NCBI RefSeq assembly: GCF_000715075.1
Contig: NC_134084.1
Coordinates: 104,140,411-104,204,410 of the forward strand
DNA length: 64,000 nucleotides
Reading direction: 5' to 3'
Origin: Nicotiana tabacum
Taxonomy: Eukaryota; Streptophyta; Magnoliopsida; Solanales; Solanaceae
The notes below the pieces were generated by a model. It was not told where the DNA came from and did no database searches. It worked only from the letters and a program-made list of their open reading frames with translations. Below are positions 13,565 to 24,170 of this stretch, one piece after another. How positions within the stretch are numbered: position 1 is the first letter of the stretch; each line of letters opens with the position of its first letter. The position numbers and the translations under genes are program-made.

Positions 13565-14407
13565 GTAAGTTATACTTTTGTGTGTTTCTATTGATTTTTA
13601 TTTCGACATAGTTATACTTTTTCCGATTTCTATTGATTTTTATATAGTAAGTAGCATTTTGATAGTTTTAGAATTTCTGGATTGATAAGGTTAAGGGCAT
13701 CGCGTCCTATGATAATTCTATAAAAATTAAGTATATAATATTAAGGACATAGTGTCCTCATTTTGCAAATTGAATTGAAAAAGTTAAGGACACAATATCC
13801 TTAACGTTGTTGTTGTTCTTCTGTATATTAAGGACATACTGTCATAGTTTTGCAAACTATTTTGAAAAAGTTAAGGACACTTGGTCCTGAAGTTTGAGTT
13901 TCAAGTTGAAAAGTTCAGGACACTTGGTCCTGAACTTACAGTTATAAGTTAAAAAGTTAAGGACAGGTAGTCCTTAACTTCAAGTTTCAAGTTCAATAGT
14001 TAAGGCACTTCGTCATGAACTTTGACTTGCATGTTTAATAGTTAAGGACACTTGGTCCTTAACTTAGAGTTCCAAGTTAAAAAGTTAAGGACAGGGAGTC
14101 CTTAACTTCAAGTTTCAAGTTCAAAAGTTAAGGACACTTGGTCCTTAACTTTGGATTTCAAGTTCAAAAGTTAAGGACATGAGTCCTTAGTTTGACTTGC
14201 AGGTTCAAAAGGTAAGGACATGAGTCCTTAAGTTTGAATTATAGGTTCAAAAGTTAAGGACATGCAGTCCTTAACTTTAAATTCCAACTTCAAAAGTTAA
14301 GGACACTTGGTCCTTAACTTGGTCTTGAACTTACAGTACCTATTCTTAATTATACAAGGATTGCTCTATAAAATATGCCCTGAGTTTCCCATTCTCTTAA
14401 CTTGCAG
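13565..14407 (+). other. Inferred 5' leader intron of MURA-like gene
   Basis: A perfect donor GTAAGT starts at 13565, and an acceptor ctcttaacttgcag ends at 14407, two bases before the transposase ATG at 14409. Palindrome block 1 occupies most of it. The exon upstream would be a 5' leader (around 13400-13564, with a CAG/CAA repeat). Inferred from splice motifs only. Confidence 0.5.
13695..14335. repeat. Palindromic minisatellite block 1 (about 15 units)
   Basis: Units of about 43-46 bp centred on the inverted repeat AAGTTAAGGAC-(4-7 nt)-GTCCTTAACTT, joined by linkers like tttcaagttcaaa. The first few units are more diverged. It lies just upstream of the MURA-like coding start. Confidence 0.95.
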
Positions 14408-14744
14408 GATGGAAACAATATGCATTATAGTTGCTTTTAATGGTAGATGGACTGAAGACTATAAGTATTTTGATCATCCAACAAAGCTTGTTCTAGTACA
14501 TGAGGCAATTCGGTTTCAAGATTTCATTAAACAGATCTTTGAAGTTATTGAATTGGATAGAGACAAGTTTGAAGCAGTGATATGATTTGATATCAATCTT
14601 GGAACAAGCAAGGGAATGCTTGTATCCAAAGATTTGGATCTTCACACATGTATAGAGTTACTAAAAACTCATTCACTCTTCAAGGGTTGTCGTTTCATTG
14701 TTGATATTTCGGAAAGAGTTTTTGGATCAACAAGCAACTTTGAA

Positions 14745-14930
14745 CATGTCAACAGAGAAACTCAACAAGACAATCAAAATAAATGCCAACAGATACTGAA
14801 AATAGATATGGTTGAACCTTAACCAATAACGAAGAGGTGCTTCAAACACATGTCAACAGAGAAACTCAACATGATAATCAAAACAAATGCCAATAGATAA
14901 TGGAAATAGATATGATTGAAGCTCAACCAT
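14745..14930 (+). repeat. Tandem duplication within MURA-like exon
   Basis: The text catgtcaacagagaaactc begins at 14745 and again at 14849; about 82 bases of each copy match closely (period 104). Each copy now carries stop codons in the transposase frame. Confidence 0.85.
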
Positions 14931-15679
14931 TTGATTCTATTCAAGTAGAAGACAAAGTATTATAGAGATTGACAACGAACAAGGTTTGGGTATTCAAGTC
15001 TTAGAGAGTGCATCGGTAATCGAAGAAGTTGCTGAAAAAACCTCTACTCAACTAACTAGACGAAGATCAAATTTGAAACAAAAAGAATCTTACGATATTA
15101 AGAGAAAATGTTTTGTTAGATGAAATAAAAGTGGGATCAGTATTTGACAAAAAGAAGAGTATATTTAACTATTTTTCGAATATAGCAATTAAAGGACATT
15201 TTGAATTCAAGGTTTTTAGATCAAGCTCAACAAGATATTCGTTGAAATATAATGATGATAGGTGTGGATGGTGTATGCGTGCTTTCAGAATTAATGATTC
15301 AACACTGTTCAAGATAGTACATATTGAAAAAAACATGACTGCTCTGTTAATACTATGAAAGTTGATCAAAGGCATGCAACTTCAAAGTTAGTTAGTGGTT
15401 ACATTATCAACAATATTCGAGACCCAAGGTTTGAAGTTACACCAGCTTTTGTCATGGCAGAGATGCAAAAATTACATGGACTAGACATTGGGTATCACAA
15501 GGCATGACGTGCTATTCAACTTGCTTCCGTTTTAATAAGAGGAACTCCTGAAGAGAATTATAAATTATTATCTTCATACTTGTATATGATGAGAAGTAAA
15601 AACCCGGGAACATATACTAACATAAAGATAGACGATAACAACAGGTAAACAATAAAAAAAAGTTTATTAGTCCGCTTTA

Positions 15680-15925
15680 TAAAATTTAGGACATGCTGTC
15701 TTTAACCAGTTAACTTTTGAGCTTGTAACCAGAAGTTTAGGACTGGTTGTCCTTAACTTTTGAACTTGTAATTCAAAGTTAAGGACTGCATGTCCTTAAC
15801 TTTTGAACTTTGAATTCAAAGTTAAGGACTAGATGTCCTTAACTTTATAACTTGTAACTCTAAGTTAAAGACTGACTGTCCTTAACTTTTGACCTTGTAA
15901 GTCTAACTGCAGGACTACATGTTCA
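15680..15925. repeat. Palindromic minisatellite block 2 (about 6 units)
   Basis: Units of the same AAGTTAAGGAC/GTCCTTAACTT palindrome, with loops such as tgcat, tagat and tgact. It sits in the transposase gene exactly where the catalytic core is missing, after a donor-like GTAAAC. Confidence 0.92.
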
Positions 15926-16804
15926 CAAAAAACATAGTTGAGTCAATGAATTCTGTCCTATTAGAATCAAGGGAGCTGCCTATATTAAGAATGATGGATT
16001 TCATTCAAGTGAAGCTACAATGTTGATTTTATGAAAGAAGAAATGAAGCAGAAGGAACTTTTTATGATGTTTCTTGTTGGGTAGAGAAGGAATTGAAGAA
16101 AAAGATAGATTTAGAATTTACTTTGAATGTAACTATTATGTTCTATGTTTAGCTTATGATTTTAATATAATTTAACATAATGTACTAACTTATAATTTTT
16201 CAACATTGAAGGTCTTCCCTGTTGATTCATGGCATTCTAGAGTTGAAGAAGAAGGAATAACTTTCTTGGCGGACCTAAACAAAAGAACATGTGATTGTTT
16301 TGAGTTTCAATTTGATGAATTACCATGCATACATGCAATTGCAACTATCAAAGAGAAACATCAATAAGTCCAACTTTTGCTCGCACTGGTACTTGAAGGA
16401 ATCTTGGCTGAAAACATATGAAAGACAAATACATCCTGTAGGACATACTGATTCTTGGATTGTACCAGAGAGTGTTAAGTCGCAAATTGTTAAACCTCCA
16501 GATTTCAAAGTGCCACCAGGCAGAAGGCAGAAGATAAGGCATATTCCAGCTACTGAGTCATCAAAAAAAACATTCAAATGTGGTCGTTGCAGAAGAATTG
16601 GTCATAATAGAACAACTTGTATATATTCTCCAGTAGTCCATCCATTTTCAAGAAAGCATAGAGAATAGTAGATATATCCACTTATGTTTATCGACTCTTT
16701 TAAGTTTTTGCTATAAATTGGATTCATTTAGATTATTCATATTTGAGCAGATGTCTGAATTTTCAAAATTTCTTTCTGCTTACGTTCTTTTTGTTTCTTT
16801 TGAG

Positions 16805-17645
16805 TTCAAAGTTTAAAAGTTAAGGATAAGAGTTCTTAAGTTTGACTTGCTTGTTCAAAAGTTAAGGACAGACAACCCGTAACTTTGAGTTTCAAGTTCA
16901 AAAGTTAAGGACATGCGGTCCTTAACTTTGAGTTACAGGTTCAAAAGTTAATGACAGACAGTCCTTAGCTTTGAGTTCAAAATTCAAAAGTTAAGGATTG
17001 TTTGTCCTTAACTTTGACTTGCAGGTTCAAAAGTTAAGGACATGCAGTCCTTAAGTTTGACTTGAAGGTTCAAAAGTTACTGACAGGCAGTCCTTAAGTT
17101 TGAATTACAAGTTCAAAAGTTAAGGACAGACAGTCCTTAAGTTTGACTTTTAGGTTCAAAAGTTAAGGACAGTCTGTCCTTATCTTTGTGTTTCAATTTC
17201 AAAAGTTAAGGACATGCAGTCCTTAACTTTAAGTTCAAAGTTCAAAAGTTAAGGACTATCTGTCCTTAACTTTGAGTTTCAAGTTCAAAAGTTAAGGACA
17301 AGAGTCCTTAACTTTGACTTGTAGGTTCAAAAGTTACTGACAGGCAGTCCTTAAGTTTGAATTACAAGTTCAAAAGTTAAGGACATGCAGTCCTTAACTT
17401 TGAGTTCAAAGTTTAAAAGTTAAGGACTGTCTGTCCTTAAGTTTGAGTTGCAGGTTCAAAAGTTAAGGATATAAGTCCTTAACTTTGAGTTTCAAGTTCA
17501 AAAGTTAAGGACATACAGTCCTTAAGTTTGAATTACACGTTCAAAAGTTAAGGACATGCAGTCCTTAACTTTGAGTTCAAAGTTCAAAAGTTAAGGACAC
17601 TTGGTCCTTAACTTTGAATTTGTAGTTCAATTACACTTAGTCATG
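16805..17645. repeat. Palindromic minisatellite block 3 (about 19 units)
   Basis: The largest block, between the 3' end of the transposase gene (16668) and the 3' end of the convergent Ulp1-like gene (17890). Loops acatgcag, acagacag, acaggcag and actgtctg dominate. Several neighbouring units are nearly identical in groups of two or three, suggesting segmental duplication. Confidence 0.95.
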
Positions 17646-17889
17646 AACTAATACTAACAAGCTCAATGGACAAATCAACACTTGAGAGAAACAAAGAAAT
17701 TAATAACATGATGCCTTCATATTATTTCTGAAATTGTAATTTTGCATAGCTGTGACAAAAAATTATGCTATGCAATCAAAATATAAGTGCCTTTTGAGGA
17801 ATTTACAGAACATTTCAGAATTCATATGGATTCTTTACATCAATTTTATACAAAAAGATCAACCACAACTAACTTTCTTTACAACTAAA

Positions 17890-18701
17890 CTACAACTCCT
17901 TCGGACAACAAGTTTCATTTACACTCTCATAGTCATCGCCAATATTTTCTGGTGGTGTATCATAATTAGAATTTTTCCACTCACCATGTGCCCAAAGATT
18001 TACAACAAGTTCTTTTCTAAAGTCTTTTATGTCTTCAGGTTGGAATTTCTCCACATCATTTCCAGTCATCAACAACTCCACATACTTGATCAAGAATGCA
18101 CCACAACCAGTCCTAAGAAAAATGTAAGATATGGAGTGAATTAAACAATAAATCTAAAGTACATATAAATTATATAACAAATAACAACACGTACGATCCA
18201 GTTTGGTGTGGTGATCTTTGCCACTGAATATCAAATTTGTTGAAGGCATTTCCAAAAGACTTGTGATGTTTGTCAAACTGTGAGAACTTTAGCAAATGGG
18301 GGATCATGCGTGCATACGTTTCCATGTGATTCATTCCTGCCTCATATGGCTCACTGTATATGGAATCGTACACATCAATGTTTTTTTGATTCAAGTCCAA
18401 TACCCCCAAAAGAAAGTGTGTCACAGCATTATCATCTTCTGAAGGAAGCCGACATGGAAAAAAGATTTTGTCAACCTCTGTCCAAGCAATTCCATATCTA
18501 CGACTGTTCCCTCATACATATGGTGTCAGAAACAACTGATTATCACCACACCAAAACTCATAAGTAGCATCTTCACTGAAATACTTATACACAAGCATCA
18601 TATAGTTATCAAAAAGAATATTTGTAGTTGTGCAACGAAAAGGATGGTCGCGAGGGTGGTAGCTTCCTTCTTTCTCAGATAATATAGGACAATGTCAATA
18701 T
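17890..18701 (-). pseudogene. C48 (Ulp1) peptidase exons
   Basis: The domain reads through about 18701-18195, then an intron with donor GTACGTG and acceptor cttag, then 18112-17890. His and Asp (THFLLGV, VYDS) lie in the first exon and Cys (GCGAF) in the second, in the right order and spacing. A TGA at 18512-18514 breaks the first exon. The protein ends NETCCPKEL. Apart from that stop this is the best preserved part of the element's coding sequence. Confidence 0.85.
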
Positions 18702-18954
18702 GCTTCATAAAAAGGCAAAAAATAAAACAAATCCATCAATCATAAATGATAAATTAAGAATAAAGAAAATAAATGCCTTGCGAATTATCAAACCTTATCA
18801 TCAAGTACAAAGCTACTATCTGAAAGCTCAAGGAAGAACATTTTGCTACTGATTTTTTGATGATATAATTTGTATGGATTCTTTCTCACATCATTATCAT
18901 CAGCATATATATCAGTTTGTCCCCTGAAAATTTTGAAAATATCAAAGTTAGAAG

Positions 18955-19525
18955 TTAGTCCTGAACTTAGCCTTTCAAGTTGAAAAGTTATGGACAGGAA
19001 GTCCTTAAGTTTGAATTACAGGTTCAAAAGCTAAGGACACTTGGTCCAGAAGTTTGAGTTTCAAATTCAAAAGTTAAGGACACATGGTCATCAACTTAGA
19101 CTTACAAGTTCAAAAGTTCAGGACACTTTGTCCTTAACTTAGACTAACAAGTATAAAATTTAAGGACAGACAGTCCTTAACTTATAGTTCAAACTTCAAA
19201 AGTTAAGGACAAGAGTCCTTAAGTTTGACTTGCAGTTTCAAAAGTTAAGGACAGACAGTCCTTAACTTTGAGTTCAAAATTCAAAAGTTAAGGACACATG
19301 GTCCTGAACTTTGACTTACAAGTTCAAAAGTTGAGGACACATGGTCCTGAACTTTGACTTACAAGTTCAAAAGTTTAGGACACTTGGTCCTGAACTTTGA
19401 ATTCCAAGTTCAAATGTTAAGGACACTTGCTCCTTAACTTTGATTTTCAAATTCAAAAGTTAACGACACTTGGTCCTAAACTTAGACTTACAATTGCAGA
19501 AGTTAAGGACACTTAACTTTAGCAA
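18955..19525. repeat. Palindromic minisatellite block 4 (about 13 units)
   Basis: Same unit; loops acacttgg, acacatgg and acagacag. It lies in the intron between the exons ending near 19622 and starting near 18924 of the Ulp1-like gene. Confidence 0.93.
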
Positions 19526-20036
19526 TTTCAATATCAATACACTTAATCCTAAAATTTAAAATTACAAGTTAAGGACACGAATTTAAGCAATTAACAAATA
19601 ATGAAATACATTAAGGGACTTACTGTTTTTTGCAACCTTTCCTTTTCTCCTTGCCCAACCATACAATGGATTTCTTCAATAATTTTGCATCATCTTTGGC
19701 ATAATAAAAAATACATCTCCGGGTATATGTTGATTTTATCCAGCCTAAACTCTTGGGAGTTTTTACATTGTGTGCCATCGATGTTCATGTTTTTCTTTCC
19801 TGATCAAAATGAGATTTCAACTGCCAACTAAGCTTCTTGTTCCTTTTACCTCGACCAAGCTCTTCTTCAACATTTCCTTCAACCTCCATAGACAAACCCC
19901 CATCAATGCTCATTTGTGTATTTGGATGAGTAGGAGTAAGAATAGAAAATGACGGACCATCAAAACCAATACTATCTCTCTTTCTTTTCCTCGTATATTG
20001 GTTAAGAGCTTCATCATTGTTTTCCTCTGCAGACAA

Positions 20037-20039
<3 letters not shown>

Positions 20040-20119
<80 letters not shown>
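20040..20119. repeat. (TA)n microsatellite, about 40 repeats
   Basis: An uninterrupted run of TA dinucleotides in an intron of the Ulp1-like gene, likely length-variable. Confidence 0.98.
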
Positions 20120-20121
<2 letters not shown>

Positions 20122-21334
20122 TTTGCTGCAAGTCGTCAAATGAAGAGAAAAAAACTAAGAACATTTTTTAGGACACAATCAATACCTATCTTGTTCACAC
20201 TGTCTTCTTGTGTTTTTTCAACAGACAATTGAGCTAACATATTGGTTGTATCATTTTCTTTATCTTCCAACTGCACATTTTCTTTATGTTGCAACTGTTC
20301 TCCATGTTCTTCAGTTGCAAATTCACAAGATTCTACAAAACATTTACAAGAGCTAACACAATTAGTACTTGTTACTAATCTTTGATTAAAACAAACATGT
20401 ATAAAATTAAAAAGAACACTGTCTAACCGTTTGCAGTTGTCAAGATCATTCCAGTTAAATCATCATCTTCACTAGCATTTTCTTGGCTTCCAATATTGTC
20501 GGGGTGTAGAGAGATCACATGTTCTATCTATGCATTTGGAAACAATCTCACTTCTGCTTGTTCCTTCGATATTTTCTACGTCTTGAGATTGTACTCCACT
20601 TTTCTCTTGATACTCCACTCCAGCTTCTTCCCTTGCAGCTTCAAAAGATTTTGTAACATTTGTAATTAATACCCATTCTAATAATTCACTAAAACTAACA
20701 TTCAATATATCATGAAAATTTCATCTAACCTTGATTGGCACAATTTTGAACTCCAAAATTCTCTTTATATGAGAGAGGTGTAGACAGACCATATGTTCCT
20801 TCTAAGCATTTGCATACAATCTCACCGACACTTTTTCCCAATGGACTTTCTAAATCCTCCTGAGATTGCAATCCACATTTACAAATTTTTTCTGTTACTC
20901 TTGTCTCTTTTGGATTTTCTTGAACTTCCACTCCATCAATAGATTCTATAAATATTTGTAATCACAACTAAGTTTATATGTATTACGTTGTTGAATATAA
21001 ATTTCAATGAAAAAAAAATCAAAATCTATATCTAACCTTTCCCAATATCAGTGACGTTATCAGTTTCATCATCTAGATGTGCATCACTAAAATCTCTTTC
21101 ACACTGAACTTCTGCATGCACATCCATATCATCACGTTCATCACCACCTGTATCTTTGTTAATTGTAACAGTAGGCTCTGTACCATGACAATGATCATCA
21201 ACTCCATCTTTAGTAATTGGAACACTATATTCTCTCTCTATGTTCCTTTCATCAGGTTTCACATAAATCTTCAACAAAGTATCAAGCTTTGATCCTAGAC
21301 TTTTCTTTAAATCCCGAGAAAGAAACTAAGTTAG

Positions 21335-21840
21335 AAACTTAAGGACAGGTAGTCCTAAACTTTGAATTCCAAGTTAAAAAGTTAAGGACACTTGGTCCTG
21401 GACTTCAAGTTTCAAGTTCAAAAGTTCAGGACATATGGTCATGAACTTAGACTTACATGTTTAAAAGTTAAGGACACTTGGTCCTAAACTTCAAGTTTTA
21501 AGTTCAAAAGTTAAGGACAGACAGTCCTACACTTATAGTTTTAAGTTCAAAAGTTAAGGACAGACAGTCCTTAACTTATAGTAACAAGATCAAAATTTAA
21601 GGACAATAGGCCATTAACTTCAAGTATCAAGTTCAAAAGTTACGGACAAGGAGTCCTTAACTTTGAATTCCAAGTTCAAAAGATAAGGACAATGGTCCTG
21701 AACTTCAAGTTTCAAATTCAAAAGTTCAGGACTTAGACTTACAAGTTCAAAAGAAGTTAAGGACATGCAGTCCTTAACTTTGAGTTACAAGTTCAAAAGT
21801 TAAGGACACAAGGTCCTGAACTTAGACTAACTGAAATTAA
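21335..21840. repeat. Palindromic minisatellite block 5 (about 12 units)
   Basis: Same unit; fills the intron between the exon ending at the donor 21850/21849 (AAG/GTAATATC) and the exon starting near 21315. Confidence 0.93.
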
Positions 21841-22267
21841 TGATATTACCTTGATTTCATTCTCAACCTTTTTTTTCTGATACATCTATTTTCTGATTTA
21901 TTCTAGTAACTTCAGCATGCAGGTCCTTTTTAAAACTCTCTGATAATCTCTGAATCAAAAAACATAAAAACAAAAAAGTCTCTTAAGCAAAAAATAATCA
22001 AATAAAAGACTAATGCTATTCAAAGGCAGAAAACCTACTTTAACAATTTCCTTAAGCGTGACTTCATCAAATTGTATGGAAGAAGGCATTGAGCTTTGAT
22101 CTTGAGAAATTGACTCTTCCACACTAATAGGCTCTGTATCTTCTTCAATAGGAATAAATGGTGACACCTCTATCAACTTATACAACTATTATATAACAAA
22201 AAAAATATAAGTTTTCAGAACTAAAACAAATAAACAAAAAAAATAGCTAGTAATTAGATTAACTTAC

Positions 22268-23161
22268 ATTTTCATAATGAAAGAATTTTTTACACAGAGA
22301 ATCATACTGTGGAGATTTCATTTTCAAATAACATAACATCCGAGGAAAACCACATTCTTAGAAGTTCACAAATTATTTTTCCTGGAAAATAGGCAATACT
22401 TCCATAATCCAAACACAAAAAGCAAAAGGAAAGCCAAGTATAATGTAGTTATCCTTGTCTTTATCTTTGTCTTTGTTTTTCTCTTTCTCTTTCTCATTCT
22501 CATTCTCATTCTCATTGGGCTTCAAACAACTCTTCAATGATTTTAATAATGTTTCATAAGAAAAAGAGCCCCAGTTGAAAGAAAAGCAGAGTTCATCATC
22601 GTCTACAATTTTCATTATCTGCTCGGACACATTCCTATTCTTCTGCTTCCCCATCAAAACAGATTCAACAAAATAAATTGTTGCCAACTTCACAGCATTA
22701 TTATCGCTGCCTACAAATGATGCAGCTGCACCATGTGGCTGACTAGTAATAAAATTAAACAAATCACCCAACTCAACTCTATCGTTTCCGGGGAAATAGA
22801 CTTTTGAAAGCCTATTCTTTTTTTCATGCAAACCTTTGATGTCCAATGAAGAATAACACTTCAAACCAGTAATTATATGAAATGCGTCACGTGTAAACTT
22901 AATTTCACGGTAAAAAACCTTTAATGTCATCAAATCAGGGTCATTATTTACAATTTCTGAAAGCAATACACAGTGAATAAGTTTATCACAGAACTTCACA
23001 CTTTGTAATCGGAAAAAATTTCCGAAAATACCATTCCTCAACCTCTTCCACTGCCTGTTTGACAAAAAAGTTTTGATTGTTTCCTTATACTGTAAATCTT
23101 CTTTCCAATAGATCATAAAATTACGCCAAACATCAAACTCGAACACACGATCTCCTTCCAT
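22268..23161 (-). pseudogene. DUF1985 exon of the Ulp1-like gene
   Basis: Opens MEGDRVFEFDVWRNF and carries DUF1985 landmarks FCDKLIHCVLLSEI, FTRDAFHIITGLKC, RVELGDLFNFI and a low-complexity NENENEKEKEKNKDKDKD stretch coded by ctttctctttctcattctc-type repeats. Two TAA codons follow FQEK, yet family-like text (ECGFPRMLCYLKMKSPQYDS) continues in the same frame to a good donor GTAAGT at 22267. The domain is found almost only in transposon-borne ULP-like proteins of plants. Function unknown. Confidence 0.85.
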
Positions 23162-23204
23162 TATCACACTACAAAGAAGGAAAAAGAACATAAAGATTAG
23201 GACT

Positions 23205-23725
23205 TATAGTTACAACTTGAAAAGTTCGAGACACTTAGTCCTTAACTTCAAGTTTCAAGTAAAAAAGTTAAGGACATGCAGTTCTTAACTTAAAGTTTCA
23301 AGTTGAAAAGTTAAGGACAATAGGTCCTGAACTTCAAATTTCAAGTTCAAAAGTTAAGGACAGGCAGTCCTTAACTTATAGTTTCATGTTGAAAAGTTAA
23401 GGACACTTGGTCCTGAACTTCAAGTTTCAAGTTCAAAAGTAAAGGACAATTGGTCCTTAACTTTGAATTCCAAGTTCAAAAGTTAAGGACACTTAGTCCT
23501 GAACTTTGACTTACAAGTTCAAAAGTTAAGGACACTTGGCCCTTAACTTAGAGTTACAAGTTAAAAAAGTAAGAACAGGCAGTCCTTAACTTATAGTTTC
23601 AAGTTGAAAAGTTAAGGACACTTGGTCCTGAACTTCAACTTTCAAGTTAAAAAGTTAAGGACACTCAGTCCTTAACTTTGAGTTCCAAGTTCAAAAGTTA
23701 ATGTCTCTTGGTCCTTAACTTTTAT
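23205..23725. repeat. Palindromic minisatellite block 6 (about 12 units)
   Basis: Same unit; lies just upstream of the ATG of the Ulp1-like gene, mirroring block 1 upstream of the transposase gene. Confidence 0.93.
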
Positions 23726-24170
23726 GAACACAGTTAACTAAAAATTCATAAACACAGTTAGCCTATGAATTCGTACGACTATTTTTATGAAATGTCCTTA
23801 AATAATCAAATATATTGATTGAACCACAAATACATTTCAATACAAATTTTTTTTGAATAACAGCCTCACAAAAATACGCTACTTATTCGACACTGAATCA
23901 ACTTATAATCATTATTTTTGAAATTTCACACATACTTGATACAACATTGATCGCGATTACACATATATAAAAACAAAAATGCACAAAAGCAAAAAAAATA
24001 ATTATCAGTTCGATTGTTCGTAGCAGAGAAGATGACAGAGAAGATGAAGAAGGAGAAAGATTAAGTCCAGCTGGTTTGCATGCGAGGACGATACAAATGA
24101 GGAGCACACGAAACTTGCCCTGAAATTTTCCCTTTTCTGAATGAATAAAACAAGGGTTTAGGAATATAAG

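Larger units (their letters stand above)
14409..16668 (+). pseudogene. MuDR/MURA-like transposase, catalytic core missing
   Basis: From ATG 14409 the frame reads METICIIVAFNGRW, the N-terminal region of plant MuDR transposases. A TGA at 14583-14585 interrupts it. A MuDR DNA-binding-type stretch follows at about 15110-15640 (VGSVFDKKK, HFEFKVFRSS, TRYSLKYNDDRCGWCMRA; then after a frameshift near 15350 KLVSGYI, DIGYHKA, LLSSYLYMM). The text then passes a donor-like ACAG/GTAAAC at about 15645 into palindrome block 2, and resumes at about 15932 with NIVESMNSVLLESRELPI, which in intact relatives lies after the DDE catalytic domain. That domain (several hundred codons) is not present. The last exon (from about 16212) has the SWIM finger CDCFEFQFDELPCIHA, a frameshift near 16363, and a CCHC knuckle CGRCRRIGHNRTTC at the end. 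It would bind TIRs and cut DNA if intact; this copy cannot. Confidence 0.85.
19622..21949 (-). pseudogene. Central acidic linker exons of the Ulp1-like gene
   Basis: These exons code hydrophilic, acidic text with no folded domain I recognise, as usual between DUF1985 and the peptidase. The exon at 20946-20732 (GVEVQE...LQSQE...GEIVCKCLEGTYGLSTPLSY) and the next at about 20646-20430 (GVEYQE...VQSQD...SEIVSKCIDRTCDLSTPRQY) are diverged copies of each other, so one arose by exon duplication. The exon near 20039-19785 has a basic cluster RKRKRD followed by FDGPSFSIL, a nuclear-signal-like patch and a motif seen in this protein group. Block 5 and the (TA)n run lie in the introns between. Confidence 0.65.
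17890..23161 (-). pseudogene. DUF1985/Ulp1-like (C48) SUMO-protease gene of the KI-MULE
   Basis: I read about eleven exons on the minus strand from splice motifs and open frames: 23161-22268 (DUF1985), about 22190-22040, 21949-21850, about 21315-21038, 20946-20732, about 20646-20430, about 20332-20187, about 20035-19622, about 18924-18796, about 18701-18195 and 18112-17890 (C48 domain). Known relatives are transposon-carried ULP-like proteins that may act on SUMO or similar modifiers; their role in transposition is unsettled. All three catalytic residues can be seen: His in THFLLGV, Asp in IDVYDS, Cys in TGCGAFLIKY, the last rebuilt across a phase-consistent splice (18195/18112). Breaks: two TAA codons near 22373 and 22350, TGA at 18512-18514 and TGA at 19785-19787 if that exon continues. 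Palindrome blocks 4 and 5 lie in introns, and block 6 lies upstream of the start. The ATG at 23161 (MEGDRVFEF) is preferred to the one ten codons upstream because the extra residues are hydrophobic and unlike the family. Confidence 0.82.

Noticed and set aside
22373..23191. Intact DUF1985 gene starting at 23191
   Set aside because: The first ten codons are hydrophobic and unlike the family; stops follow at 22373 although family text continues, so it is an exon of a broken gene.
13695..23725. CRISPR-like array
   Set aside because: The repeats are palindromic and regularly spaced, but the spacers are themselves repeated and near-constant, the units diverge, and this is plant DNA inside a MULE.
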